Source: Naegleria lovaniensis (lineage: Eukaryota; Heterolobosea; Eutetramitea; Acrasida; Naegleriidae). Taken from it: 64,000 nucleotides of DNA. The stretch lies in assembly GCF_003324165.1 (NCBI RefSeq), contig NW_025407870.1:124001-188000 (forward strand), read 5' to 3'. This document shows positions 44,302-56,553 of the stretch, in pieces (the first letter of the stretch is position 1; each line of letters opens with the position of its first letter). The position numbers were made by a program, and so were the translations under genes. Below the pieces are notes generated by a model. That model searched no databases, was not told the origin of the DNA, and worked only from the letters and a program-made list of their open reading frames with translations.

Positions 44302-45370
44302 AGCTTGTCCTGTGAACGTTTAAACTTGCATTGTTTATTTTGTTCATGTTTAAACAAGTTTGAACAAGTTTTAAATTGTTTGAACTTGTTTATAAAGTTT
44401 ATTATGTTTGTTCATGTTTGAACTGTTTAAACATTTGTGAACAGAAAACACGAGAATCACAAATAAATTTAATTTAATTTAAAAAAATGAAAAACACACA
44501 ACAACATTGCCACTAACACTTCTGGTGGCGTAGTAATTATGACACGTTGCTCAATGATGTGTTTAATGCGCAAAGAAGCATCGGCATGAGATCTCTATTT
44601 TGCCATCTTCTCCCAATAATACATTTCTTGAAACAATAATGATATTCTTTCCCTTTAGCCATAATTATTCCGATTCGTGATAAATGTCATCCTGATAATC
44701 AAAACCAATAACAACGAACGGGTGATAAAGAAAAATTCTTCTCTCTCTCGCTCTTATTCTGTTGTTCATCACTGAACATCATTTTGCTCTGAGTTTTTGT
44801 GTTCATCAATACCACTCTCAATTGTTTCATTCACAGCCTTTCATTACCTTACTAAACCCCTAAAGTCTAAGAACTATTCATATCAATAATTTTCAAGAAT
44901 GCGATTAATTGTTGACATTGAAACTCAGGTCAATGATGTCAAAGATTATTTGACTGCTGTTAGGAATGTTGAAATACGAATTTGGTTACTATTCACCTTG
45001 GTCCGAGAAATTAGTTGTGTGTTTGGATGGGAAGTTTTTTCTGCCCCTCATTATACCAGAGACCTTGTTACACGATTATGAAATGGATACCAAACAGGAT
45101 GGTTTATAATTTCGATGATTTGGATCCAAAAATCTTCGATATCCCGAATGAAAGCTAACTAATTTTCTTTCCTTACAAAACGCAAAATGAAAAAGGTGAC
45201 AAATAGGAAGAAATTTCAATTCTTTAGAAATTAATTTTCGTTTGAACGTTTAAACGTTTGAACGAGATTAAACGTTTGAACTAGTTTGAACATGTTTATG
45301 TTGTTTATTTTTGTTTAAACATGTTTATTGTTTAAAGTTTAACCAAGTTTGAACGTTTACAGGACAAGCC
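44302..45370. mobile_element. TA-flanked inverted-repeat element with GTTTRAAC arrays, 1,069 bp
   Basis: The outer ends are inverted copies: left GCTTGTCCTGTGAACGTTTA and right (complement) GCTTGTCCTGTAAACGTTCA, with about 23 of 25 bases matching. Each end abuts TA (44300-44301 and 45371-45372), as expected for Tc1/mariner-like insertion. Inside each end lies a block (44310-44455 and 45237-45358) packed with GTTTAAAC and GTTTGAAC octamers, in the same direction in both blocks. The interior has no transposase frame; the longest frame is 60 codons (44899-45081). It is probably a non-autonomous DNA transposon. The right end lies about 90 bp before the next start codon. Confidence 0.6.
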
Positions 45371-45456
45371 TATTGGCTTTCATTGTTTCGCAAATTACAT
45401 GTTTGCCCAACCACCATCACAGTACGAAGGAGACAAAATCCCCAATACAAGGCGAA

Positions 45457-46542
45457 ATGCAAGATCATGTCCATCGATCGTGTCATCCATTGTTGTTAAC
45501 ACGGAATGAAATTAAGAAGAGAGATCAGACGGCAATGCATCATACAACCATGTCACTCCATACGACCATGGCAGCAGACAAGAGAAATACCACCACTGCC
45601 GATACTATGACCACAACATGCCATCCATCCAGTGTGATGTCATTACTAGAGTCAACGGTGTCATCATTACCAGCAAAAGCATGTCAACAACAAGAAGCAA
45701 ATTTGATGGAGACTATTGAAACGCTGAAAGAGACAACCAATGACATGGCACTACAAGAGCAAACAATTGACCAACTTACACCTCTAACGAACCACAAATA
45801 CTGCATTGAACCATGCCCATTCGAAATTCAGAAACAAGACTCGATCTCTTTCATTGAACAGCTCAACAAGGTGATTCTCGAATTTCCAACTCTCAAAAGC
45901 TTATTACCTCACATACCAACCACATCACACAAGTACTGTGTGGCATCTTCGAGTCAATCGATCCTCATTGAACATACGAACATGAAAGATTGTTTGGATT
46001 TTTTAACAGATTTTGAAAAGTATCCTCAAATCGTAGAAGGAATACATTCAGCAACTGTCACGTGTCACAAACAAGACGACCACACGAGGATGGTTCACAT
46101 GAAATCCACCATTCTCTTTTCCACTCTCGAATATGACATTAAGGTGACACGAACTCGAGAAGGAATTTCCTTCACTCACGTCTCAGAAACAAGTCCTTTT
46201 AAATCCTTCACAGGTGGATGGAAATTGGAAAATGTCGAATGCCACAACAACCATTCCTCCAATAAGAATGATGATCGAACGACCATTCGAGCCACGTATT
46301 TCATTCACATGGAAATAGAACCACAAGTACTCTTTAAGGTTCCATTACGAAACGGATCCACAGATTCTCATGGAATTTCAGCAGATGCATCCTTGTATGA
46401 ATGGCTCTCCAACAAGAATGTACCAACTCTCATGCGAGTGATGAAGAAACACATTGAAGAATACAGCACACGAAAGAGAGTGAAAGAATTTCACATCAAG
46501 CAAAAACAATTGATGCAACAAAGTTCCATGCTCTTTTTGTAA
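45457..46542 (+). CDS. START/SRPBCC-fold lipid-binding-type protein
   Basis: 361 residues from the first ATG (MQDHVHRSC). The frame is open upstream into the neighbouring element, but without an ATG. A Thr/Ser/His-rich N-terminal half precedes a helix-grip domain at about residues 195-345: SQSILIEHTNMKDCLDFLTDFEKY, then VEGIHSATVT, MKSTILFSTLEYDIKV, FTGGWKLENVE and a long C-terminal helix (VPTLMRVMKKHIEEY). This is the polyketide cyclase/COQ10/START-like layout, binding lipids or other hydrophobic ligands. Ligand unknown. Confidence 0.7.
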   Translation: MQDHVHRSCHPLLLTRNEIKKRDQTAMHHTTMSLHTTMAADKRNTTTADTMTTTCHPSSVMSLLESTVSSLPAKACQQQEANLMETIETLKETTNDMALQEQTIDQLTPLTNHKYCIEPCPFEIQKQDSISFIEQLNKVILEFPTLKSLLPHIPTTSHKYCVASSSQSILIEHTNMKDCLDFLTDFEKYPQIVEGIHSATVTCHKQDDHTRMVHMKSTILFSTLEYDIKVTRTREGISFTHVSETSPFKSFTGGWKLENVECHNNHSSNKNDDRTTIRATYFIHMEIEPQVLFKVPLRNGSTDSHGISADASLYEWLSNKNVPTLMRVMKKHIEEYSTRKRVKEFHIKQKQLMQQSSMLFL

Positions 46543-46636
46543 TAATTATACAAAGAATTTGAGAAGAACCTTCTCTTCAAATAAATAACAAAATCATTCG
46601 AATGTTTTTATCATGATAAATTTTACAAACAAAAAA

Positions 46637-49029
46637 ATGTCCCTTCTCTATGATGAACAAGATCCATGGAAAGGATGGACCATACAAGATGTGTATCAAA
46701 TGTCGGAGAAGCAGTTGAGAGATTTTTGTCGGGAAACCATGATCATGCCGTCCTCAGAAATACCCTCTCATGATTTGAGAGTTGCTGTGTGGAAGGTAAG
46801 AATTTGAAATCATCGTTTGGATCATTTTGGTCATGACGGATCAATATGATTTTTCATATAACCATGATAATGAATTAATGATAATTAATGGTTGAAAACG
46901 TGAACATCATCATACATGATTCGGTTAATCAAAACATTCTGATGATTTTTTGGAAATTGTTCTAATCAAATTAATAGAAATTACTCTCAAGCAAGGCTGC
47001 ACCAAGCGAACTGACCGAACAATCCTTTGCCATCCATGAAGAAGGATCACTTCCGATTAGTAAAAGTCAACTGATTGAACATTTGAGCATGACCGATCAA
47101 GACAAGTCTACTCTTTCGGAAAGTGTTGTTGAAAAGACGTTTAAAATTCTGGTATTTCATCATCAGTATATGGCTGAGAGAGCAGCTATGGCAAACTCTT
47201 CTTCATCCAACAACATGATGGTCCCACCTGTCATTCCAAACATTTTGAGTTATCGACCAGAAATGGCAAGATTTGTCTATCAATTTATTAGATGTATCAA
47301 CGTGGAATCAATGCCTTGTTCCGAGTTATATCCAATGGTTTTTGTCATGCTCACCAGATATTTCAAACCGCTTGAAAGTAAGAACAATCCATTGTTAGAA
47401 AAAACCGACTCTGAACAATTACATCTCTTGTTGGATTGCTTTGATCAAATGTTTAGACTTTTACTTCAGTATCACGATCCAGAGTTGCAAATTCATTTCG
47501 ATAGACATAGATTAGAAGTCATTGTTGACGAAATTATTCCATGGTCAAAATCTTTATTGGTTGATTTGATTATACGTTCCAGCTCTAATTTTATTGAAAT
47601 ATTTACATATTTCCTCGATATTTTAATTATTGAACGAGACCCTGTGATATTTACCTTTTTTGTTATTGCAATTTTAATGAGAGACAGAACAAACTTGCTT
47701 AATTTAACAACGACCAATGAGCTGAGACAATATTGTAAAGATGCATTGTCCTCCTCATCTACTTCTAAACAACAGATAATTGTTCAAAAGAGTGATATTT
47801 CTTCCTTGTATTTGGAAGTTAAAAATTTGGAAAAGGAAACTCCTCTCAGTGCTCGAAATCAACTCTTGTCACTCTTTCAAGCATCTGCCGAGGTAAAATT
47901 TGACATGATCAAAAAGCAATTGCAAGAAAGTGTAATTTTGCCAATTCCAACAAGTGAAATTGTTGATTGTTTCACCAAAGATCGAACCAGACAGCAACAA
48001 CGAGCAAAAACGACAAGTGTCAAGTACATTATCATTGATTGCAGAAGTGTGAAGAGTTTCCAATATGCACGATTACCAACAGCAATTCATATCGGTACTC
48101 GTGTTGGATATGACGACGAGAAGATGAAAGCTATTTTACAACGATTCCAAGATGCCAAAGGTTCTCATTTCATCATTTTTGGTACTGGAAGAAAATTAGC
48201 AGAGGAAGAAAATTTATTGCGAGTTATTGCAATGAAATTTGTGACTGCAACTTTTTCACATGTGTCCATTGCCATTGACGGCTTCAAAGGTTGTATCAAA
48301 TTCATGACTTCAAATCAAATCGAATATGTCAAAGATGAAACCGTTGAAAATGCTAACAATAAGAACACTTCGGGAATTAACACTGAAGAATGGGCACAAA
48401 AAGTCTCGAGTTTTATTACATGGGGTAAAAAGATGGCAGAAGAATTTGTCAATGAGAACAAGGATAAGGTTCCTCGTTTGGGTGCCTCACTTAACAAGGC
48501 GAAATCCACCCTTGAATCCAAGATAAAACCTGTGTTCTCACTGGGAGAAGAAGGTTCAGGATCTGATGATGATGACCTTTCCAATACAAGCGCTGTTATG
48601 AGTGGTGACTCGTCACAACAAGAACCAACCACCGTTGTGAAAATTGATGAATTATCTACTCTTGGAGAGAATATTGCTCTATTCACTGCTCAAACCAGAA
48701 AGACTCACGAACCAAGATATATTGTATTGGGAGATAATTTAATCATGTGTTTAAAGCCACATCCACAAATACTGGGTAGTGGCCTTATTTTGTGGAAACG
48801 AACATTGAGACAAATCGTCAAACTCTCGTTTAAAAAGACAGATAGCACTTCCTTGTCTTTTACTCTCAAAGGTTATCCAAATACTCTGTCGTATGTTCCT
48901 CAACCTCATGATTCCTCGCAGAAAGATCAAGCTCCTGCCTCCTTTGTTGAACAGCTCTCGATGGAGAAGGCACAAGAATGTATTGAGCTTGTGCAAAGAA
49001 ATATTCAAAAATTGAAAGAAAATAAATAA
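46637..49029 (+). CDS. TBC1D23: TBC1D23-like TBC-rhodanese protein
   Basis: Exon 1 46637-46795 (an upstream in-frame Met at 46613 is possible) and exon 2 46978-49029, with a 182-nt phase-0 intron (gtaaga...atag). 736 residues. The N-terminal TBC-like helical domain begins DLRVAVWKKLL and lacks an obvious catalytic Arg/Gln finger pair. A rhodanese-like domain (about 320-425) contains KYIIIDCRSVKSFQYARLPT with no active-site Cys loop visible (FGTGRK instead). A PH-like C-terminal domain follows (about 600-730). This order is specific to TBC1D23, the bridge between golgins and the WASH complex for endosome-to-Golgi vesicles. Confidence 0.82.
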
Positions 49030-49075
49030 TTTATTGGCCTGCCTGAATAACAAAATTTCTCTGATCATAGTCACA

Positions 49076-50908
49076 CTATTTATTCTTCTTACCCGTGGTG
49101 GCATTCAAGAATTGTTTGTACTCTTCATAGTATTGAGAATTGTCCTCATTCTTTTCACCTCCTTCTTGGTTGCAAATCGTTATCAATTGCGTAAATAAAT
49201 TCTTTGCCTTGTCAAGATCTTTGGTGTGATCCCATGAAAACTTGGCATAATTAAATAAACTGTGCTTGACCACATTAATTTCTGTGTCATCATAATCCTT
49301 CGTTGCTTTACGATAGTGTTTTTCTGCTTGCTCCAAATTATTCAACTTGGTATAGGTCAAGGCAAGGTTTGTGTGAACTTCACTGGCATTAGGATTGAGG
49401 CTGAGGGCTTTCTGGAACTTATCTTTAGCGTCTTGATAGTGTTCTTCTTCAAATAAAAAGGATCCATAATTATTGAATAATTCCACATGAGAATCGTTGG
49501 GTGTCTTGGATTCGTGTTCCTCAAAAGCTTTCACAGCAACATCAAAGGCCTTCCTGGCATCAATTTTGTTTCCACACATACGTTCAGAGATGGCATAATT
49601 CATAATGATCGTGCATGATTGGAATGGATTGAGCTGAACGGATCGCTTCAACACATCTCTTGCCTTTTTGAAAATGGCATTTGCCTGCGAAGATGGCTTG
49701 TTCATTGCATCAACCATTAACACCATACCATAACTAGACATGGTCATGTAATCTGTAGACACAATTCCCATAGCTTGTTCTAATAGTTGAAGAGCTTCTT
49801 CCACATTAGACTCCTCTTCAAAGAGATACATGGCATAATTTCTCAAATTGTTTACATGATTTGGATTCAGTTTGAGTGCCATATTAAAGTATTTCTTGGC
49901 TTTCATTCGATCATGCATCATATTTCTGTAAAAGACAGCAATATCTCCCAACACATCAGGATCATTTGGATTGTAATGTGAAAGCAATAAATATGCTTGC
50001 TCGGCATTCTTGATATTTCCAGTAAATTCGTTCAATGAAGCAAACATTAATAGACACCTCTCATCATCTGGTTTATAAGTCAATGCACGAAGCAAGAATG
50101 ATTCTGATTTGGAAAAGTCTCTCATCTTTTCGTCATGATAATACATCATGGCCAAACAGACCGATGTTATAAAATCACATCTTTCGAGTCTTTGGATCAA
50201 ATCATTTCGATCCGATATGGCAAACTTCTCTGCTAATACTTTTTCTCCCTCCTCCGAGAGCACCAATTTCTCAATTCTGCTACGAACTTTTTTCAAAAGT
50301 GAATTCTCTCCTTTTGGACAGTTTTCCAGAGCATTCTCTCTCAAGTCTGCATCGTTAATGTCCTTTAAGAATAATTCACTGAATAATTTAGAGGATTTTG
50401 TGAGTAATTCATGGCTAAGAATTTGCTCCTCTCCACTTGGTTTACAGCTCTGTCCGTAATAACCATACAGTAAACAATCAATGGATGAATCATATTTAGA
50501 TTTCTTTAATTTCAATTTCTTCTCTCGAGGAATAATTTCATTGTACCAAGTCCGAAGATATAATTGAGCACTGGAAACATCACCGTGTTTTGAAAACAAG
50601 CGAAATACAGCTTCAATGACTTCTTTTTTTGCCTCACCCAATTCAAACTCTCCAAAAACCACTGGTTCTTCCGAAGTGGGTATTTCTGTTGGTGTTGTGG
50701 AAGATGATGAAGCTTCCTTTTTAAAAACAAATAAAGAAGAATGAAATCCGAAAGCTTGTTGTGAGGATTGGAAATTACTGGTTCTTTGGTTTGATTTGTT
50801 CAACAACCAAGATGATGAGGCATATTTGGCTTGCGGAAGAACTTTTGAGCCTGCTGGTCGTGAAAAGAAGCCAAAAAGAAGATTCCGTCTTGTTGATTGG
50901 GAGAGCAT
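49076..50908 (-). CDS. Mitochondrial TPR-repeat protein
   Basis: 610 residues, one exon. The N-terminus (MLSQSTRRNLLFGFFSRPAG) is Arg/Ser-rich, without acidic residues in its first 60, which fits a mitochondrial presequence. From about residue 250 to 600 there are repeated TPR helices; the clearest are AEQAYLLLSHYNPNDPDVLG, AKKYFNMALKLNPNHVNNLR, AKDKFQKALSLNPNASEVHT and AEKHYRKA. TPR arrays hold protein partners together. The partner here is unknown. It is convergent with TBC1D23, 46 bp apart. Confidence 0.82.
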   Translation of the reverse strand: MLSQSTRRNLLFGFFSRPAGSKVLPQAKYASSSWLLNKSNQRTSNFQSSQQAFGFHSSLFVFKKEASSSSTTPTEIPTSEEPVVFGEFELGEAKKEVIEAVFRLFSKHGDVSSAQLYLRTWYNEIIPREKKLKLKKSKYDSSIDCLLYGYYGQSCKPSGEEQILSHELLTKSSKLFSELFLKDINDADLRENALENCPKGENSLLKKVRSRIEKLVLSEEGEKVLAEKFAISDRNDLIQRLERCDFITSVCLAMMYYHDEKMRDFSKSESFLLRALTYKPDDERCLLMFASLNEFTGNIKNAEQAYLLLSHYNPNDPDVLGDIAVFYRNMMHDRMKAKKYFNMALKLNPNHVNNLRNYAMYLFEEESNVEEALQLLEQAMGIVSTDYMTMSSYGMVLMVDAMNKPSSQANAIFKKARDVLKRSVQLNPFQSCTIIMNYAISERMCGNKIDARKAFDVAVKAFEEHESKTPNDSHVELFNNYGSFLFEEEHYQDAKDKFQKALSLNPNASEVHTNLALTYTKLNNLEQAEKHYRKATKDYDDTEINVVKHSLFNYAKFSWDHTKDLDKAKNLFTQLITICNQEGGEKNEDNSQYYEEYKQFLNATTGKKNK

Positions 50909-51000
50909 TTTTTAATGTCAGAAAGTCATTGTGAAAAGTCGAACAAGGTCCCATCAACCAAATTCATTCTACTGACTTTATTAACTCCCCTAAAGACCAA

Positions 51001-52773
51001 TTAATGCTCACACAATGAAAATTCTCTCTCAAAGGTTTCCTCATTTTCATGCTGGACATGGAATTTTCTTTCTTTCATCAATCCAGAACGTTCCTCTTCT
51101 GCTTGCTTACGGGTCATATGAGGAAGGAAACCGATAATATTGTTCAACACAACTTCTGCAGGCAATAACTTGGTCAAGATTAAATATCTATTGAAAAGGA
51201 AATCTCTTCTCTGAACGTCCACATCACTGGTTGAAATAATTTTCTTATCTGGATCGACAACAAAGAAGACGAGGATTTTTCTTTTTGCCACCTTAGTTGG
51301 ATCCAATGGGAAGAAATGTTTCACTCTATGTTGGTAGGTATTAGGGAAGACAATACATCGATCTTGTTTAGTTTCCACACAGCCCAAATAGTTGAATAAC
51401 AAATCTCCATCATGAAGTCCACTGTTGTCGAATGCTTGTTTCACATTGTCCTGTTCATAACTAATGTCAGTATCATCAACACTGCTTCTAAATTCCAAAT
51501 AACTCTCTTTCACATTTTCAGATTCATAATAATAAATTCCAGTTGCAACAATATTCTCATGAAGTCCTTCAGTATGCCAGGTGCCTCCAGGATAGTATTG
51601 CTGTTCGGGAGTGACGATGACAGTGGCAGCCTTAATAATAACTTGGCAAGTATCCTTCAAATATGGCACCCAATTCTTGATGGGTTCGATGAAACGTCCC
51701 AAAACTTTACAAATCACATCTTGCAATGGTTTTTGAGTGACTTGATCGACATTGTTAATATAAGATAATGGTTCAACTGAATATTCTCCAGCGTCATGAT
51801 GAATTTTGAAATTGGTTGGCATCCACAAGTAATTAATCACTGGTTCAGGAGGTGGATAAAAGCTTCTATAACGAGAAACTTGAGGTGTTTCCTTCTTCTC
51901 CTTTGGCTTGTTTTTTTCAATAAAGGGAGAGCCTTCAACGAGTTGACTGTACTTCTTCGAATAACAATAGAGTGAAGGATGGATAATATCCAACACTTGA
52001 TGGTTAGAACCTGGATGCCAATCTAGTTTGTCATCAGGAGTGTTCTCTACCAATGAGTCAATTTCTTTCTTCAACTGTTGTTTCAACTCTTCAGGAATCA
52101 TGCCATCATAACGTTTACATGCATACGATGGAGCCTCTTTGAAGTCAAGAGCACAATGTGAACAAGGACATTCACAAAACTTGGTAGATCTCGAGTAATA
52201 ATCAAATCTATCCTCGTCGTCAACTTCCTCATCCTCTTGTTCATCCTCGTCATCGTAGGGTTGCTTAACAGGATTTGCTCCACAACATCCACAGCAATGT
52301 TTGACACCTCTTCCTAAAAATTCAATATCCCGAAGAATGTCAAAAGCCACTTCAACACTGGCCACAGAAATGTTTTGATCCAAACATTCATGTGCCCACT
52401 TTTCGGAAAGATCATCCAATTTCGTCTTCCAATTTTCTTTCTTGACGACTTCCTTCACAATTAAATCGACATGGAGAGGATTAACTTGTACAGGGCGATG
52501 CTGTTTGTTGTTGGTCTCATCATTGGAGCTGGAATGAGCGAACTTTCTCAACTTGAAATGTTTGCCAGAGGTATCCGATTCTGGTGATGATGGTGTAGGC
52601 GGTGAGTTCTTCTTGATGGCCATGTATAAATTCGTGAATTTTTTTTGTGTTGTTGCAACCCAATGAAATCCATGCAACAGTGGAAGTTGTAACGGGTTGT
52701 CAGCACAATGTTCCAAGTACACCAACATTATATTAAGGATAAAAAGATCATGAGCAACAATAATTTTTTTCAA
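51001..52773 (-). CDS. DUF4246 protein, probable Fe(II)/2-oxoglutarate oxygenase
   Basis: 590 residues; a Met 51 residues in (MAIKKNSPP) is an alternative start. The conserved DUF4246 blocks are visible: HPGSNHQVLDIIHPSLYCY, VINYLWMPTNFKI, YYPGGTWHTEGLHENIVATG, CIVFPNTYQHRV and KILVFFVVDP. H-x-E in WHTEG plus the later His in YQHRV would make a jelly-roll Fe(II) site, with the Arg after it as 2-oxoglutarate contact. A Cys-rich insert (CCGCCGANP and CECPCSHC) around residues 160-210, interrupted by an acidic run, may bind zinc. Substrate unknown; the family is shared mainly with fungi. Divergent from the DLD gene. Confidence 0.8.
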   Translation of the reverse strand: MKKIIVAHDLFILNIMLVYLEHCADNPLQLPLLHGFHWVATTQKKFTNLYMAIKKNSPPTPSSPESDTSGKHFKLRKFAHSSSNDETNNKQHRPVQVNPLHVDLIVKEVVKKENWKTKLDDLSEKWAHECLDQNISVASVEVAFDILRDIEFLGRGVKHCCGCCGANPVKQPYDDEDEQEDEEVDDEDRFDYYSRSTKFCECPCSHCALDFKEAPSYACKRYDGMIPEELKQQLKKEIDSLVENTPDDKLDWHPGSNHQVLDIIHPSLYCYSKKYSQLVEGSPFIEKNKPKEKKETPQVSRYRSFYPPPEPVINYLWMPTNFKIHHDAGEYSVEPLSYINNVDQVTQKPLQDVICKVLGRFIEPIKNWVPYLKDTCQVIIKAATVIVTPEQQYYPGGTWHTEGLHENIVATGIYYYESENVKESYLEFRSSVDDTDISYEQDNVKQAFDNSGLHDGDLLFNYLGCVETKQDRCIVFPNTYQHRVKHFFPLDPTKVAKRKILVFFVVDPDKKIISTSDVDVQRRDFLFNRYLILTKLLPAEVVLNNIIGFLPHMTRKQAEEERSGLMKERKFHVQHENEETFEREFSLCEH

Positions 52774-52940
52774 CCTGATGGCAAAATTAATGATGGGAAG
52801 GTCATTGTATCGGACCTCATTCCCTTTTTTGTCATTCGATCCTTCCTATGTGCGCACACTGTTCATGCACAACGTCAAGAAGAAATACATGACTTTGCCT
52901 TCATTCACCCAAAAAAAAAAACAAACACTTGTCTCTCACC
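52774..52940. promoter_or_regulatory. Short shared promoter region
   Basis: 167 bp separate the start codons of the DUF4246 oxygenase (minus) and DLD (plus). It must hold both core promoters if the first Met of the oxygenase is used. An A-rich tract lies 20-30 bp before the DLD start. No named element identified. Confidence 0.4.
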
Positions 52941-54605
<1,665 letters not shown>

Positions 54606-54779
54606 GCTAATTGTAAATATAAATATTAATTAATTGAACAGATGTCATCATTCAAGTCGTTGAATGTATATTTTTGTTGAAAGCATGAGAATACAGTTCT
54701 TTCTTATTATGCATTCATGTTATTAAGGTTGAAGTGTGTATTTAAATAGTGTCATTATTCTCTCTCTAAAATTTCAATT

Positions 54780-55566
54780 TCATTTGAAAAGTACTTTTTG
54801 TGATTTAAGAGCAATTTTTAGAGCTTCTGCTTTTGTGCACCACAAAAAGGCATCCACTTCAGGATAGCCCTTCAAAGGATGGTCAATATCAATGAAAGAT
54901 GAGCATTTCATGTCGTGCAATGGATATTGACTTTTGATTAGTCCCTTCTCATCATCTAATAAATATACTCTCACAATCTTGGTTTTAATTTTATATTCTG
55001 TGTGTAAATTAAACCTCAGCTCTCCTCTTAAAATGATGTGAAGTTTCAATAAATGGCCCATATGAATTATACAAGTTCATCCGTTGTTGGAGTGTTCATT
55101 ATTATTAATTTGATGTGAGTTTAAAGAAATTGCGAAATATTTTAAATTAAAAATGATCAACATTTCTATTCATAAATTCATTCACCATTCATGAAATATA
55201 CCTTTCCCACTTCTCATAAAATTCCTTCCGCAATACTTCATTTCCCTTCAAATCAATTCCTGTTTCTTCCTTCAACTCTCTAATTGCAGTTTCAATTTCA
55301 GCAGCATCACCTACTTGTGTCGGAATGGATTCATCCACTAGTCCCTTCGGAATGGTCCACTTCTCTTCACTCAATTGAGAAGGAATCAAGGGTTGTTTGG
55401 GTGGTGTTTTATGACAGGTCGTATGACACAGGAGGTAATGCTTCTTCTCCGAGAAGATTAAAAATCCACAAGAAATTTGTTGTTTTGCTGCTTTATGTAA
55501 TACCTTCATTTTTTTGTAAAGTCTGAGCAGTGTCAGCTCTTTAGCGATAATTTCTAAGAGCGACAC
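54780..55566 (-). CDS. Nudix hydrolase
   Basis: Exon 1 55202-55566 and exon 2 54780-55026, with a 175-nt intron (gtatat...ttaag) in phase 2, reading KWER-RGELRF across the join. 203 residues from the first Met or 184 from Met 20. The Nudix box ends cleanly in RELKEETGI, while the loop between KGLVDE and it is longer than the usual GX5E spacing. IPKG before the box and a C-terminal helix with EVDAFLWCTKAEA recall Ap4A hydrolases and diphosphoinositol phosphatases. It cleaves a nucleoside diphosphate linked to X; substrate not fixed by the sequence. Confidence 0.8.
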
Positions 55567-56425
55567 ACAGTGGTTTAACCCGAGCCAAAATACTCCTCAA
55601 TTTTGTTAGGTGATGATGTTGACTTGTTGGCTTTAGTGTTCTGATCAAGCCCACAACACTCAATCAAAAGGCCAGAAAAAGCAAAGCGATCTCTGAGGAC
55701 CTTCTTGTGTCTCTTAACACGCTTTGAACATCAGAAATGGTTTTCCGAAAGCACTTTTGCACGAAATCACTCACTGTGCAACCAACAACACAACAAAACT
55801 TCAACGATCAAAATCAATTGACTGAAAATCCTAAATAATTAATGTTTTGATCCCCCTCCCCGATTTTGCCAATATTTTCCAGAGTTATAGTTCTTTCTTC
55901 GTTATGGTATGAAAATTCCTTTAATTATTGTGCATTATACATGCATTATTATATATTATTATACACAATTATTGTGCATTATACATGCATTGAGGAAAGT
56001 TTGGCAGGTCACATTAGTATCTTGCTGCATTTTGATTTCGAGATGCTGATTTCTTGCTGTTGACGAGCATTAAGATGCGAAAAACTCAGGTGTAAATCTG
56101 CTTGGACGAGTTTGATCAACAAAGAAAAATACTAGAAATTCATATAACGATCTACTTTAACTTCCAATAAGGTACACGTACCCTTATGTACGCGCAGTTT
56201 TTGATTCATTATGTAATGCCACAGTTCGTGTGTTAAGATGTACAAATATAGTTAGGCCCAAAATGGAAGGCAAAAGTCTGATTGCCTACGCTCTCGATCC
56301 CCTCCCCGGGCAAAATGATCGTCAAACCGGGTCTAGGTTGTGTTCACAGAGTCAGCTCGAAATAAATTTTTTGGATATTTGCAAATTATTTTTAGCATCA
56401 AACCATTAAAAAAAATATCATCAAA
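55567..56425. other. Intergenic region, ~860 bp
   Basis: Promoter of the Nudix gene on one side and of the NTPase-nuclease gene on the other. It contains an exact 25-bp direct repeat (AATTATTGTGCATTATACAT then GCATT) at 55923-55947 and 55967-55991, and two similar CCCCTCCCCG blocks near 55852 and 56300. No gene recognised. Confidence 0.55.
55923..55991 (+). repeat. 25-bp direct repeat, 44-bp period
   Basis: Two exact copies of a 25-bp sequence containing TGCATTATACATGCAT, separated by 19 bp of TA-rich DNA. ATGCAT occurs twice as a palindromic core. Confidence 0.85.
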
Positions 56426-56553
56426 ATGAAGAGAACAAGCTCCAACAACATCGTTCAACTTTTAATTTCCCACAACCACACATCTAGCCTCACCAAAACA
56501 ACAATGAAGTATTTTTGCCCCAGAAATTGTGGTTGGCGAACAAATATTCAGAA

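Noticed and set aside
44899-45081. 60-codon frame inside the 1,069-bp element
   Set aside because: Too short and without transposase motifs such as a DDE triad.
55848-56318. Two CCCCTCCCCG blocks as possible transposon ends
   Set aside because: The blocks are direct, with only 8 bp of inverted similarity beside them and no target duplication.
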